From SAR202 cluster bacterium Io17-Chloro-G6 (lineage in GTDB: Bacteria > Chloroflexota > Dehalococcoidia > UBA3495), in contig MUCT01000002.1 in NCBI GenBank assembly GCA_002816585.1, positions 1-64,000 on the forward strand: DNA of 64,000 bases. Reading direction: 5' to 3'. The first letter of the stretch is position 1. Each line of letters begins with the position of its first letter. Shown here in pieces: positions 52,919 through 63,592 of the stretch. A model generated the notes under the pieces. That model was given only the letters and a program-made list of their open reading frames with translations, made no database searches and had not been told where the DNA came from. A program made the position numbers and the translations under genes.

Positions 52919-54082
52919 CTAAAGCTGATATTCCGGAAGCCTGAGCAATTGTTTGGCGATCACCAGTCGCATGACCTCGTTGGTGCCCTCGCCGATGATC
53001 ATCAGCGGGGCATCGCGGTAGTAGCGCTCCACCGGCGATTCTTTGATGTAACCGTAGCCGCCGTGGACGCGCATGGACTCCATGGCCACTTCCAAGCAAA
53101 CCTCGCTGGCGAATAGCTTGGCCATGCCCGATTCCAGGTCCACACGCTGACCGGTGTCCTTTTTGGCCGCCGCATCGTAGACCAAGAGCCGGGCCGCCTG
53201 AATCTTGGTTGCCATGTCTGCCAGCTTCAGTTGGATGGCTTGGTGCTCCGAGATGGGCTTGCCGAAGGTCTCACGCTGCTGAGAATATTTGATGGCGGCT
53301 TCGAAAGCGGCCTGAGCCACGCCTACAGCCCGGGCGGCGACGTTGATGCGGCCGGTTTCCAGACCGCTCATGACCATCCCAAATCCGGCGCCCTCTTTGC
53401 CGCCGACCAAGTTGTTCTCGGGGACCGCGAAGTTATCAAAGATCAGCTCGCAGGTGTCCAGCCCTCGATAGCCCAACTTGTCCAAGTCCCGGCCCACTTC
53501 GAAGCCTGGACCGCCCTTCTCCACCACGAAGCAGCTTATCCCCCGGTGTCTGGGTTCCATATCTGGGTCGGTGCGTGCCAACAGGCAGAACATGTCGCCG
53601 TAACGGCCGTTCGTGATGAACATCTTGGTGCCGTTGATGGAGTACTCTTCGCCGTCTTTGGTCGCCGTGGTTTGCAGGTTGGCCATGTCGGTTCCGCCGC
53701 TGGGCTCGGTCAGGGCCAATCCGCCCCGTTTCCGTCCGGAAGCCAGGTCGGGCAGGAACCGTTGCTTCTGTTCTTCGGTCCCGTAGTGGGTCAAGACATA
53801 GGTCAGGATGTGGTGGGTGCCGATTGCCCCGCTCAGAGTCATAAACCCCTTGCTCAATTCCTCAAAGATCGATGCGAAGGTGGTGTAGTCCAACCCCATG
53901 CCGCCGTATTCCTCGGGCACGGTGATGCCGAAGAGTCCCAACTCCTTCATACGGTCGATAAGATCGTGGGGCACGGTGTCGTCACGGTCGTGCTGGCTGG
54001 CCACGGGCTCCACTTCCCGCCGCACAAAATCGCGGACCATAGTTACGATCTGGGCGCGAGCCTCGGCCGGTGTAGTCGTCAA
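52919..54082 (-). CDS. Acyl-CoA dehydrogenase
   Basis: 387 residues from TTG 54082, whose AGAAGGAG ribosome site is ideal; the frame extends to 54124. FAD flavoenzyme that oxidises acyl-CoA to trans-enoyl-CoA. VPEEYGGMGLDYTTFASIFE, LTEPSGGTDMANLQTTATKD, YSINGTKMFITNGRYGDMF, QRETFGKPISEHQAIQLKLA and the C-terminal DAPLMIIGEGTNEVMRLVIA carry the family signatures. Role in fatty acid or amino acid breakdown. Confidence 0.94.
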   Translation of the reverse strand: MTTTPAEARAQIVTMVRDFVRREVEPVASQHDRDDTVPHDLIDRMKELGLFGITVPEEYGGMGLDYTTFASIFEELSKGFMTLSGAIGTHHILTYVLTHYGTEEQKQRFLPDLASGRKRGGLALTEPSGGTDMANLQTTATKDGEEYSINGTKMFITNGRYGDMFCLLARTDPDMEPRHRGISCFVVEKGGPGFEVGRDLDKLGYRGLDTCELIFDNFAVPENNLVGGKEGAGFGMVMSGLETGRINVAARAVGVAQAAFEAAIKYSQQRETFGKPISEHQAIQLKLADMATKIQAARLLVYDAAAKKDTGQRVDLESGMAKLFASEVCLEVAMESMRVHGGYGYIKESPVERYYRDAPLMIIGEGTNEVMRLVIAKQLLRLPEYQL

Positions 54083-54177
54083 CGGAATCTCCTTCTTTCT
54101 GGGGAATTGGGCCTGATTTGACACCTGGGGGTAACTGGCAGTCTATCTCAGGGCCCAAATAGGGTCAAGAAAACGAA

Positions 54178-54207
54178 AACGGCGCCTACAGCAATGTGGG
54201 CGCCGTT
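54178..54207 (-). terminator. Intrinsic terminator (minus strand)
   Basis: A 9-bp perfect stem AACGGCGCC (54178-54186) with 54199-54207; read on the minus strand it is followed by TTTTCGTTTTC. It ends the pyruvate phosphate dikinase transcript. Confidence 0.82.
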
Positions 54208-54238
54208 AGATTACTCAGATAACCGGCTCTGTCAAAGG

Positions 54239-57001
54239 CTAGCGCCCGGCTAGCGCCGCCTGGGCCGCGGCCAGCCGCGCCACCGGCACGCGGAAGGGAG
54301 AGCAACTCACGTAATCAAGCCCAACTTCATGACAGAACGCCACGCTGGCCGGGTCTCCTCCGTGCTCGCCGCAAATGCCGATCTCCAGATTTTGCTTTTC
54401 CCGGCGTCCGGCATCCACTCCCATCTTGACCAACGCCCCCACTCCTTGAGGGTCGATCGAAGCAAAGGGGTCGTTGGGCAAGATACCTTCGTCGATATAC
54501 GAACGAAGGAACTTGCCTTCGGCGTCGTCACGGCTGAATCCAAAGGTCATCTGGGTCAAGTCGTTGGTGCCGAAACTGAAGAATTCCGACTCTTTGGCGA
54601 TCTCACCCGCTGTCAACGCGGCCCGGGGAGTTTCGATCATGGTGCCGAACTTGTAGTGGACCTTCACTCCCAACCGTTCTTGGATCTGGGATGCGACTAA
54701 GCTCAAGTCCTGCCGCAGGCGGTGCATCTCTTCCACATCCACCGTCAACGGAATCATTATTTCAGGGTTAACGTCCAGGCCCTCTTTGACCAGCAGGGCG
54801 CCAGCCGTGATTATGGCCTCCACCTGCATCCGGTAGATTGCCGGGAAGCTCAGGCCCAACCGGCAACCCCGGTGTCCCAGCATGGGATTCTCTTCCCGAA
54901 GGGAATCTACAAGTTGTATAAACGCCTCTTTTTCCTCTAGGTCCTCCAGGGGAGCGCCAACATGGCGGAGTTCCATCAACTCGGTGACCAGGGTTTCATG
55001 GGGCGGCAAGAATTCGTGGAGGGGGGCGTCCAACAGCCGAATGATCACCGGCCGGGCGCCCATCACTCTTAAGATGCCTCCGAAATCGCCCGTCTGAAGC
55101 TCCCTGACCTGATCCAGAGCTTCGTAGAAGTCCTTTACAGCCTGATCGGCGTCTTGTTCGTTGTTCAACCGGAACACCCGGTCATTGTTCTCCCGCCGCC
55201 AGGTCTCAGCGGAATCTGCGTTTAGCAACATCTGCCGCACGGCCGGAAGCCGTTCCGGGTCTAAAAACATATGTTCAGTGCGGCAGAGACCGATGCCCTC
55301 TGCGCCCATGATTATGGCCTGTGCCGCATCTGACGGAGTGTCGGCATTGGCCATGACTCCCAATTTGCGGGTCTGGTCGGCCCAACGCAGCAGTTCCTCG
55401 GCTTCCGGCAGGTCATCCAGGCTGGGATGGACCGTGTCCAGTTCTCCCAGATATACGGTCCCCGAAGCGCCATCAATGCTGATCGTCTCGCCCTCATGGA
55501 CAGTCTTCCCATCGGCCGTAAACACACCTGCTTCCAGATCGATCTGAATCCCTTCACAACCAACGATGCAGGGCTTGCCCAGCCCCCTGGTAACCACCGC
55601 CGCGTGGCTGGTCACGCCACCTCTGCTGGTGACGACGCCCACGGCTGCGGTTATCCCGTGGATATCGTCTGGCTTGGTCTCCGGCCGGACCAGAATCACC
55701 AATTCCCCGGCGGCGGCCAAATCGGAGGCCCTGGTAGCGTCAAAACAAACGGCGCCGGCGGCGGCCCCAGGAGAAGCGGGAGCGCCCCGGGCCAAGAACA
55801 TGCTTTCCAAATCTTCTACCGAATGGTGGTCCGAGAATTGAGGAACCAGCAGTTTGGAAATCTCTTCGGCGTCCACCCTGAGCAGGGCTTGCGACTGGCT
55901 AATCAAACCCTCATTGGCCATGTCCACTGCCGTTTTAACGGCGGACAAGGCGGTGCGCTTGGCGCTGCGGGTCTGCAACAGGAAGAGACGGGCGTTCTCG
56001 ATGGTGAACTCCACGTCCTGCACGTCGGAGTAATGGGTTTCCAGGTTATTGGCCAGGTCCATGAGCTCGTCGTAACAATCGGGTAGCACTCCGCTAAGGC
56101 TGGCGATTGGCTCCGGAGTGCGTACCCCGGCCACCACGTCTTCACCCTGGGCGTTGGTCAGGAATTCGCCGTAGACTTGGGCATTGCCGGTGGACGGGTC
56201 ACGGGTGAACAGAACGCCGGTCCCGCTGGTGGGGCCAAGGTTGCCAAAGACCATTGCCATGATTGTCACGGCCGTCCCCATGTCGTGGTTGATCTTGTTA
56301 TGATTGCGGTAGAAGATGGCCCGGGGGGTGTTCCAGCTACGGAACACGGCCTCGACGGCAGCCATCAATTGTTCCCATGGGTCTGAGGGCGGCTCGGACC
56401 CATGGGCTTCTTTAGCCACCATTTTGAAGTCGGCGACCAGGCCCTTCAGTTGATCGGCCGTCAATTGGTGGTCCAGGGTTACTCCTGCCTTCAGCTTGTG
56501 CTCCGCCAGCACTCTCTCAAAGGCCTCCCCTTCCACATCCATGACCACTCCCGAGTAGATCTGGATGAAGCGGCGGTAGGCATCGTAGGCTGGGCGCGGG
56601 TCGCCCATCATGTTTGCAAGCCCTTCGACAATCTGGTCGTTGATGCCCAGGTTCAGGATAGTGTCCATCATCCCCGGCATGGAGATCCGGGCACCCGAGC
56701 GCACCGACACCAATAACGGATCTGAGGATGAGCCGAAGTTGCGTCCAATGGACTTTTCCAGTTCCCGTATATTCTCCCTGACCGACTCTTCCAGCCCATC
56801 AGGAAGGGTGTGGTGCTTAATTAGATAATCCCGGCACACTTGGGTGGAAATAACAAAACCCGGTGGGACTGGCAGTCCCAACCGGGCCATCTCACATAGG
56901 TTGCTTCCTTTGCCACCAAGGAGGTCCGCCATGGAGGCGTTCCCCTCGTCGAACCTGTAAATCGGCTTCACGGTTTGTATTGCCTGTGTGGTCATTGGCA
57001 C
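54239..57001 (-). CDS. ppdK: Pyruvate, phosphate dikinase
   Basis: 920 residues. Interconverts pyruvate, ATP and phosphate with phosphoenolpyruvate, AMP and diphosphate. ATP-grasp N-terminal domain (LLGGKGSNLCEMARLGLPVP), phosphorylated His in TSRGGVTSHAAVVTRGLGKP, and the C-terminal TIM barrel with GEHGGDPASVAFCHEVGLDY. ATG 56995 (MTTQAIQ) is a likely alternative start. Central to glycolysis/gluconeogenesis balance. Confidence 0.97.
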   Translation of the reverse strand: MPMTTQAIQTVKPIYRFDEGNASMADLLGGKGSNLCEMARLGLPVPPGFVISTQVCRDYLIKHHTLPDGLEESVRENIRELEKSIGRNFGSSSDPLLVSVRSGARISMPGMMDTILNLGINDQIVEGLANMMGDPRPAYDAYRRFIQIYSGVVMDVEGEAFERVLAEHKLKAGVTLDHQLTADQLKGLVADFKMVAKEAHGSEPPSDPWEQLMAAVEAVFRSWNTPRAIFYRNHNKINHDMGTAVTIMAMVFGNLGPTSGTGVLFTRDPSTGNAQVYGEFLTNAQGEDVVAGVRTPEPIASLSGVLPDCYDELMDLANNLETHYSDVQDVEFTIENARLFLLQTRSAKRTALSAVKTAVDMANEGLISQSQALLRVDAEEISKLLVPQFSDHHSVEDLESMFLARGAPASPGAAAGAVCFDATRASDLAAAGELVILVRPETKPDDIHGITAAVGVVTSRGGVTSHAAVVTRGLGKPCIVGCEGIQIDLEAGVFTADGKTVHEGETISIDGASGTVYLGELDTVHPSLDDLPEAEELLRWADQTRKLGVMANADTPSDAAQAIIMGAEGIGLCRTEHMFLDPERLPAVRQMLLNADSAETWRRENNDRVFRLNNEQDADQAVKDFYEALDQVRELQTGDFGGILRVMGARPVIIRLLDAPLHEFLPPHETLVTELMELRHVGAPLEDLEEKEAFIQLVDSLREENPMLGHRGCRLGLSFPAIYRMQVEAIITAGALLVKEGLDVNPEIMIPLTVDVEEMHRLRQDLSLVASQIQERLGVKVHYKFGTMIETPRAALTAGEIAKESEFFSFGTNDLTQMTFGFSRDDAEGKFLRSYIDEGILPNDPFASIDPQGVGALVKMGVDAGRREKQNLEIGICGEHGGDPASVAFCHEVGLDYVSCSPFRVPVARLAAAQAALAGR

Positions 57002-57254
57002 CGTCCTCCCAATCCGCCCATGCCCTGGCGGGCGCTAAGGCCCTGTGCCGTAGGCAGCAGCCGCGGCACCAACAATCGGACTATATAACGGACTCAAAGG
57101 ACAAAGCAACTGGAGAGAAAAATAGCAATCGACTGGATTTCACGCCTAACCATTGCGGATTACGCAATATTCCGGTCGATCACTATTTATTTCGTCACGG
57201 TTCGCCAGAAAATTTGTATGCCTGCTCGAGGCATGACCGCCAATTTACCGCGCC

Positions 57255-58259
57255 TTAGATCTCGCGGAATTGGGGTTCTGGCTCAGCGATATCGAAGCCG
57301 GCTTCCCACAGCTCGTCCATCTTCGCCTGTTCGTCGTCGGTTATTTCAGGCGTATCCAAAGCACTAGTGTACTCGGTGAGCTCGGATAGCTTGGTGAAAT
57401 TAGGCAGCACTGAGATGATTGCCGGCTGCTTCAGCACGAACTGGATGGCTGATTGGGCCATAGTCCGGGTATCCTCCTGCACCAGGAACCTGACCCGGTC
57501 GACCTTACGCATCGCTTCTTCCAGCCACTCGTTCTTGCGGTGGGCACGGTGGTCGTCTGCATCAAAGACGGGCAGCCCGTGGTCGAACTCGCCGGTCAAT
57601 GTGTTGGAAGCGTGGGGTACCCGGGACAGGAGACCCACCTCGTGTTCTTCAGCCAGCTTGATCAGGTCCTTGGCCGGGTCCTGCTCCAAGATGCTGTATA
57701 TGATCTGGGCGCTGGTCACATGGCGTTCCCGCATGGAATACTCGCCCTCTTCATACCAGCCAATGTCGGGGCCCAACGCCACACCGTAGTGGCGTATCTT
57801 GCCTTCGAATTGAAGCTGTTCCAGGACCTCGAATAATTCGTCCCGCTCCAAAGCGTCCAACTTAGGATTGTGCGCCTGATAGAGGTCGATATAATCGGTG
57901 CCCAGGCGGCGCAGGCTCTGCTCGCAAGCGTATGTCACAAACTCTTTGTCGAATTTCTGCGCCCTTTCTTTGTGCCCGTCCCGGGGTGTTGGATCGTAGA
58001 TGTCGTAGCCGAACTTAGTTGCGATAATGATGTCATTGCGCTTGTGTCCGAGGACGTTGGCCAGGATCTCCTCGCCAAACCCGTCGCCATAGGTATCGGC
58101 AGTGTCGAAGAAGTTGATGCCCTTTTCAACCGCATTCTCCAATAGGGCCGCCTTGTCGGCATCTTCAATCTTGCCCCACCAATTAGTCGCCACCGTCCAA
58201 ACACCGAATCCCACCTCGGATAGCACCATATCTGTGCGGGGCATCTTGCGAAACTTCAT
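57255..58259 (-). CDS. Aldo/keto reductase
   Basis: 334 residues. NAD(P)H-dependent TIM-barrel oxidoreductase. FFDTADTYGDGFGEEILANV (Asp and Tyr of the active site), IIIATKFGYDIYDPTPRDGH (Lys) and YIDLYQAHNPK (His) supply the catalytic tetrad. C-terminal SAIQFVLKQPAIISVLPNFT is the cofactor loop. Substrate unknown. Confidence 0.93.
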   Translation of the reverse strand: MKFRKMPRTDMVLSEVGFGVWTVATNWWGKIEDADKAALLENAVEKGINFFDTADTYGDGFGEEILANVLGHKRNDIIIATKFGYDIYDPTPRDGHKERAQKFDKEFVTYACEQSLRRLGTDYIDLYQAHNPKLDALERDELFEVLEQLQFEGKIRHYGVALGPDIGWYEEGEYSMRERHVTSAQIIYSILEQDPAKDLIKLAEEHEVGLLSRVPHASNTLTGEFDHGLPVFDADDHRAHRKNEWLEEAMRKVDRVRFLVQEDTRTMAQSAIQFVLKQPAIISVLPNFTKLSELTEYTSALDTPEITDDEQAKMDELWEAGFDIAEPEPQFREI

Positions 58260-58363
58260 GATAATTACGTCCTTAATTCTTGAGAGGTTAACATGTCCAG
58301 TAACCTGCCCATGCGCTCGTGATCAAATCCAGGGATGGCCGGAAAGAAAGGGGTTGCCGGCAG

Positions 58364-58954
58364 CTAGCCCGCGGTTACCGTGAGGCCCAGGCTGCCTTTT
58401 ACCTCGTCGACGCGACGCTGGAACTCGGCGTCATCCAACACCGGCTCCATTTTGCCCAGGTCGACATCGGACAAGACCTCCACCCACGACGTGCAGCCAC
58501 CGTACTCGGGCAGATATTTCACGGTCACCGGTTGTTCCAGCTTGTAGACGCGCAACAGTAGCACCGAAAGCGGGAGCATGGGCTTCCAATGGAGCCTGGA
58601 CTGGGCGTAAGCGGCCGTCCAGATATAGTGAGGCTCTAGGTCATTAACCTTTTCCTGCTCGTCGATCTCCAGAACTTCTTCGGCCTTGGCCCAGTAGCTA
58701 AAGGTGATGTGGTCATCGTCGTGGGGCTGCTCGAGCACTTTGCGCAGGGCGGGCTGGTGAGCCGGTTGCAACAGGTCTTCTTTCTGATGGAGGTAGGTTG
58801 GGTAGAACAAGAATTCGCGGTGAATAACACGGAAATCCTTGCCGTCTTCATGTATTCCGCCTTTTCGCAAAAGGAGCACCTGGTCTCCCTGAGCCATGGC
58901 TTCAACGGTGACTGCCCACTCTTTCAGGGCCATCTGACATTTCTCCGGCAACAT
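58364..58954 (-). CDS. DUF1802 family protein
   Basis: 196 residues (ATG 58954; ATG 58933 is an alternative). The DUF1802 start pattern MALKEWAVTVEAMAQGDQVL, LLLRKGGIHEDGKDFRVIHR, EFLFYPTYLHQKEDLLQPAH is clear. Function is not known; basic/acidic pattern suggests a nucleic-acid or cytosolic role but no catalytic motif is visible. Confidence 0.85.
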   Translation of the reverse strand: MLPEKCQMALKEWAVTVEAMAQGDQVLLLRKGGIHEDGKDFRVIHREFLFYPTYLHQKEDLLQPAHQPALRKVLEQPHDDDHITFSYWAKAEEVLEIDEQEKVNDLEPHYIWTAAYAQSRLHWKPMLPLSVLLLRVYKLEQPVTVKYLPEYGGCTSWVEVLSDVDLGKMEPVLDDAEFQRRVDEVKGSLGLTVTAG

Positions 58955-59140
58955 CTTTACTTTCTCCGTCTCCTGTCTCGGTTCCTTGTCTCAGTTCCGA
59001 CTAAAAACCCTGTAAGCCCATGGCAAACCTGCCAATTTCCCAGATAACGCGGCAGGCATTTCCCATCCGGAATTCATAGATTTAATGTTATCACCGGGCC
59101 ATGGCAGGCTCAATCCCTGAACAGGAGTCCTGGGGCCAAA

Positions 59141-60109
59141 TTAGGGCGTTGAAGGGGGACCGGATAAGGACGGTCTTTCGGTCATCAAGAACTCACGGAA
59201 TGCGCGTTGAGAGGGGGACAGATAACGGTCTCTCGGTTGAATTAGGGTCAAGGGCCGCCTGCAGTCCCAACCCTCTACTTCCAAAACCGTGAGCATTCCG
59301 GCTCTAAGCTCAGCGGTGATGCCCAACCTAGAGATGACACCAATGCCGCCTCCGGCCGTGGCCGCCTGCTTGACCGCCTGGTTGCTACCCAGTTCAATGG
59401 CGATGGTGGGCACGACGCCAAGTTGTTGGAACAGGTTCTCGGCCGACCGGCGCGTCGCGGACCCCTCTTCTCTGGCCACCAGTCCCATATCCACTACCTG
59501 CTGGGCCGTGAGTCGGCTCAAGTCGGCCGCCGGATGGCTGGGCGCGGCCACCAGGACTATCTCGTCGTCCTGATAGTCCACCATCTCCAATTCACTCGAA
59601 TATTCTTCAACATGTTCGCCAACCATACCCAGGTCCATATCCCGGTTCAGGATGCGCTGGATGATATTCCGGGTGTTCCCAATCACCAGCTCAACGTGTA
59701 TCCCCGGGTAGATCTGGCGGAAGCGTCCCACGACACTGGGCAGGACGTACTCGCCGGGCGTGGTGCTGGCGCCCAACACCAGATGGCCGGACTGCAGGTT
59801 TTCCATCTCCTGGACAGTCTCCAGTAGCCGGCCGGAAAGGGCGAAGATCTGTTGGGAGTAAGCCAGGACCGCTTCCCCAGCCTCGGTGATCCTCAGCCCG
59901 CGAGGGCGGCGGTGGAACAGGGTAATGCCCAAGAATTTCTCCAGCTCTTGGACCTGTATCGATACCGCGGGTTGGGTGATCTCGAGCGCCTCGGCAGCCC
60001 GAGAGAAACTGAAGTGCTTGGCCACGGTTTGAAATATGTAGAGCTGGTGGAAGTTCAATTGGCTGGCGGAGGCCCCGCCGCCGGGGTTACGCCTGGTCTG
60101 TCCGGGCAT
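59141..60109 (-). CDS. LysR-family transcriptional regulator
   Basis: 322 residues. N-terminal winged HTH (about 18-77: NFHQLYIFQTVAKHFSFSRA, AEALEITQPAVSIQVQELEK, FLGITLFHRRPRGLRITEAG) followed by a periplasmic-binding-like effector domain. The target and effector are unknown. It abuts tatD (stop 60115) on the same strand. Confidence 0.93.
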   Translation of the reverse strand: MPGQTRRNPGGGASASQLNFHQLYIFQTVAKHFSFSRAAEALEITQPAVSIQVQELEKFLGITLFHRRPRGLRITEAGEAVLAYSQQIFALSGRLLETVQEMENLQSGHLVLGASTTPGEYVLPSVVGRFRQIYPGIHVELVIGNTRNIIQRILNRDMDLGMVGEHVEEYSSELEMVDYQDDEIVLVAAPSHPAADLSRLTAQQVVDMGLVAREEGSATRRSAENLFQQLGVVPTIAIELGSNQAVKQAATAGGGIGVISRLGITAELRAGMLTVLEVEGWDCRRPLTLIQPRDRYLSPSQRAFREFLMTERPSLSGPPSTP

Positions 60110-60114
60110 GACGG

Positions 60115-60912
60115 TTACCCCGTGCCGGCAAAGTGCTCAAGCCGGAGCAGCCGCGCCAGATTCCCCGTAGTCACCCGTGCAACCTCTTCAATAGGAATGC
60201 CTTTGATCTCGGCTAGGGTCTGGGCCACGGACTGAACGTGTCTTGGCTCCGTCCAGTTGGTGCGGTATTTTTTGAAGGGCTGCGGCGCCGCGTCGGTCTC
60301 CAGGACTATATTCTCCAAAGGGATAACCTTGGCCACATCCTGCAACTCGGGCAGCCGGATCAGAGGCCGGGCCAATGAGATGTAGAAACCGCAATCGATG
60401 GCTTCCCGAGCGGTGGCCTCGTCGGCCTGGAAGTAATGCATTGCCCCACCAACCTCGCCTGCGTTCTCCTCCCGCAACACCCGGAACACCTCAGGGTGGG
60501 ACTCACGAGAATGGAAGATGATGGGCAACTTCAGGCTGCGTGCCAGACGGATGTGCTGCCTGAAGACCTGGTCTTGGGTGTCGTGGTCAGGGGAGGCTGG
60601 CAGGAAATCAAGTCCGACCTCGCTGATGCAGACCACTTTGGCCGACGACTTGGCCATCCTCTCAAGCTCGGCATAGACCTGATCTGTGACTTGCTCGCGG
60701 GCCTCCATGGGATGGATGCCAACACCGGCATAGAGGGGTTCGTGCATCTCTGCCAGGTCGATGCAGTCTTGGGTGCCCTGTAACGTGGTTCCCGCACACA
60801 CGGCGAACGCCACATTTGCTTCACGGGCCCGGTCCAAAATCTCGGCCATCTCCGCAGCGGGGTAATGGTCGAGGTGAGTATGGCAATCGCCCAACAGATA
60901 ATCGTTCGGCAT
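60115..60912 (-). CDS. tatD: TatD family metal-dependent hydrolase
   Basis: 265 residues. Metal ligands: GDCHTHLDHYP (HxH), VCISEVGLDFLPASPD (Glu), IIFHSRESHPEV (His), MHYFQADEATA (His) and VLETDAAPQPFKKYRT (Asp). 3'-5' DNase/RNase or D-aminoacyl-related quality control. The ATG is at 60912; the lysR gene lies immediately downstream. Confidence 0.94.
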   Translation of the reverse strand: MPNDYLLGDCHTHLDHYPAAEMAEILDRAREANVAFAVCAGTTLQGTQDCIDLAEMHEPLYAGVGIHPMEAREQVTDQVYAELERMAKSSAKVVCISEVGLDFLPASPDHDTQDQVFRQHIRLARSLKLPIIFHSRESHPEVFRVLREENAGEVGGAMHYFQADEATAREAIDCGFYISLARPLIRLPELQDVAKVIPLENIVLETDAAPQPFKKYRTNWTEPRHVQSVAQTLAEIKGIPIEEVARVTTGNLARLLRLEHFAGTG

Positions 60913-61181
60913 GATGTGCTACACCATCGGTGGGATGATTCTGATCAGGTCAACCGTCACCTCTAATTCCCTGTCTCGTCAAGAATCAGAGGTTATGGTG
61001 GCGGATCGTGGTCGAATGATACCGTATTTTGAGGCATCTTTGCGCCGATATCCAGATTTATTGTCTAAAGTTACCGGCTGGCCACCGGCAAAAAGTCTGC
61101 CGATCAACCGTCATTGGGCCTGCCCCCGGCTGTCGATTTCGTGCCCTGGAAAGTTATTCTTACAGTCCATTACGAAACTCG

Positions 61182-61210
61182 TTGACACGCTCAAACCAGG
61201 GTGTTAGCAT
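61182..61210 (+). promoter_or_regulatory. Sigma-70-type promoter of the suf operon
   Basis: Consensus TTGACA (61182-61187), 17-base spacer, TAGCAT (61205-61210). It lies 112 nt before the sufB ATG. The preceding 60913-61180 shows nothing I can identify as a gene. Confidence 0.75.
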
Positions 61211-61211
61211 A

Positions 61212-61236
61212 ATTGTTGACCAAGTTGGTCGACAAT
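61212..61236. promoter_or_regulatory. IscR/Rrf2-like operator overlapping the suf transcription start
   Basis: A 25-bp near-perfect palindrome (12-base arms ATTGTTGACCAA and TTGGTCGACAAT around a central G, one mismatch). It contains GTTGAC-N7-GTCGAC, matching the half-site plan of the IscR type-1 site (SYYGAC-N7-GTCRRS). It starts 2 bases after the -10, so a bound protein would repress transcription. Confidence 0.6.
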
Positions 61237-61321
61237 GTTAAATTACCCCTCGGCCGAACCTGAAATCGGCTGAATTAGACCCAAAATGGTCTTCCTGCCG
61301 GACCTAAACTAGGAGCAATCG

Positions 61322-62779
61322 ATGACCACACCCAAGGTCATTTCCCGAAATGCCACTTCCAGCGAGCTGGACGCTGACTACAAGTGGGGATTCACAATTG
61401 ACATCGAGTCGGACCTGGCCCCCAAAGGACTGAACGAGGACATCGTCCGGCTGATCTCGGCAAAGAAGGAAGAGCCCGAGTGGCTGCTTGAATGGCGGCT
61501 CAAGGCGTTCCGCCACTGGCAAAAACTCAAGTTCCAAGCCCCAAAATGGGCGAACGTGGAATATCCACCCATCGATTACCAGGACATCTATTACTACGCC
61601 GCGCCCAAGTCCGACGCGCCCAAGAGCTTGGATGAGGTCGATCCAGAAATACTGGAGGCCTTCGAGAAGCTGGGCATCCCTCTTCAAGAAAGGGAGCGGC
61701 TGGCCGGCGTGGCAGTGGACGCGGTATTGGACAGCGTGTCGGTTGCCACCACCTACAAGGAAACGCTGGAGAAGCAGGGCGTCATCTTCTGCCCCATCAG
61801 CGAAGCCGTTCAGGAACATCCGGAGTTGGTCAAAAAGTACCTGGGTTCCGTGGTGCCCTACGGCGATAACTTCTACGCCACATTGAACTCGGCTGTTTTC
61901 AGCGATGGCTCCTTCGTGTACATCCCCAAGGGCGTGCGCTGCCCTATTGAATTAATGACCTACTTCCGCATTAATCAGGCCGATTCCGGCCAGTTCGAGC
62001 GGACCCTGATCATCGCCGAAGAGGGCTCCTACGTGAGCTACTTGGAAGGCTGTACCGCCCCTGCCCGAAAGACCCACCAACTCCACGCCGCCGTGGTTGA
62101 ATTGGTGGCCTTGGACAACGCTGAGATCAAGTACTCCACCCTGCAAAACTGGTTCCCTGGAGACAAGGACGGTAACGGTGGAGTTTACAATTTTGTGACC
62201 AAACGGGGCATAGCGCGCAAAAACGCCAAGATCTCCTGGACACAGGTGGAGACCGGTTCGGCCATCACTTGGAAGTACCCCAGCGTGATATTGGACGGCG
62301 ACAACTCGGTGGGCGAATTCTACTCGGTTGCCCTGGTCAACAACCATCAGCAGGCCGACACCGGCACCAAGATGATTCACAAGGGCAAAAACACCAAAAG
62401 CACCATAGTGGCCAAGGGCATCTCGGCCGGGCAGGGCAACGCCACTTACCGGGGCCTGGTCAAAATATTGCCCTCCGCCGACGGGGCCAAGAATTTCACT
62501 CAATGCGATTCCCTACTGGTGGGAGACAAGTGCGGGGCCCATACCGTGCCCTACATTGAGGTGAAGAACCCCACCGCCCAGTTGGAGCACGAGGCTTCCA
62601 CCTCCAAGGTCAGCGACGACCAACTCTTCTACTGTCAGCAACGGGGGATGTCCGTCGAGGACGCCCACTTCATGATTATCAACGGCTTCTGCCGGGGTAT
62701 CTTCCAGGAACTTCCCTTTGAGTTCGCCATGGAAGCCTCTCAGCTCCTAAAAGTGAGCCTAGAAGGAGCGGTGGGTTAA
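61322..62779 (+). CDS. sufB: Fe-S cluster assembly scaffold SufB
   Basis: 485 residues. Beta-helix scaffold partner of SufC/SufD for building Fe-S clusters. Conserved parts: [21 protein letters not shown] [78 protein letters not shown] and the Cys/His-rich end. A 25-bp operator and good promoter precede it. Its stop and the sufC ATG are contiguous (TAA ATG). Confidence 0.97.
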   Translation: MTTPKVISRNATSSELDADYKWGFTIDIESDLAPKGLNEDIVRLISAKKEEPEWLLEWRLKAFRHWQKLKFQAPKWANVEYPPIDYQDIYYYAAPKSDAPKSLDEVDPEILEAFEKLGIPLQERERLAGVAVDAVLDSVSVATTYKETLEKQGVIFCPISEAVQEHPELVKKYLGSVVPYGDNFYATLNSAVFSDGSFVYIPKGVRCPIELMTYFRINQADSGQFERTLIIAEEGSYVSYLEGCTAPARKTHQLHAAVVELVALDNAEIKYSTLQNWFPGDKDGNGGVYNFVTKRGIARKNAKISWTQVETGSAITWKYPSVILDGDNSVGEFYSVALVNNHQQADTGTKMIHKGKNTKSTIVAKGISAGQGNATYRGLVKILPSADGAKNFTQCDSLLVGDKCGAHTVPYIEVKNPTAQLEHEASTSKVSDDQLFYCQQRGMSVEDAHFMIINGFCRGIFQELPFEFAMEASQLLKVSLEGAVG

Positions 62780-63568
<789 letters not shown>

Positions 63569-63592
63569 CGGCCTCGGCGGCGACGAGACCCC

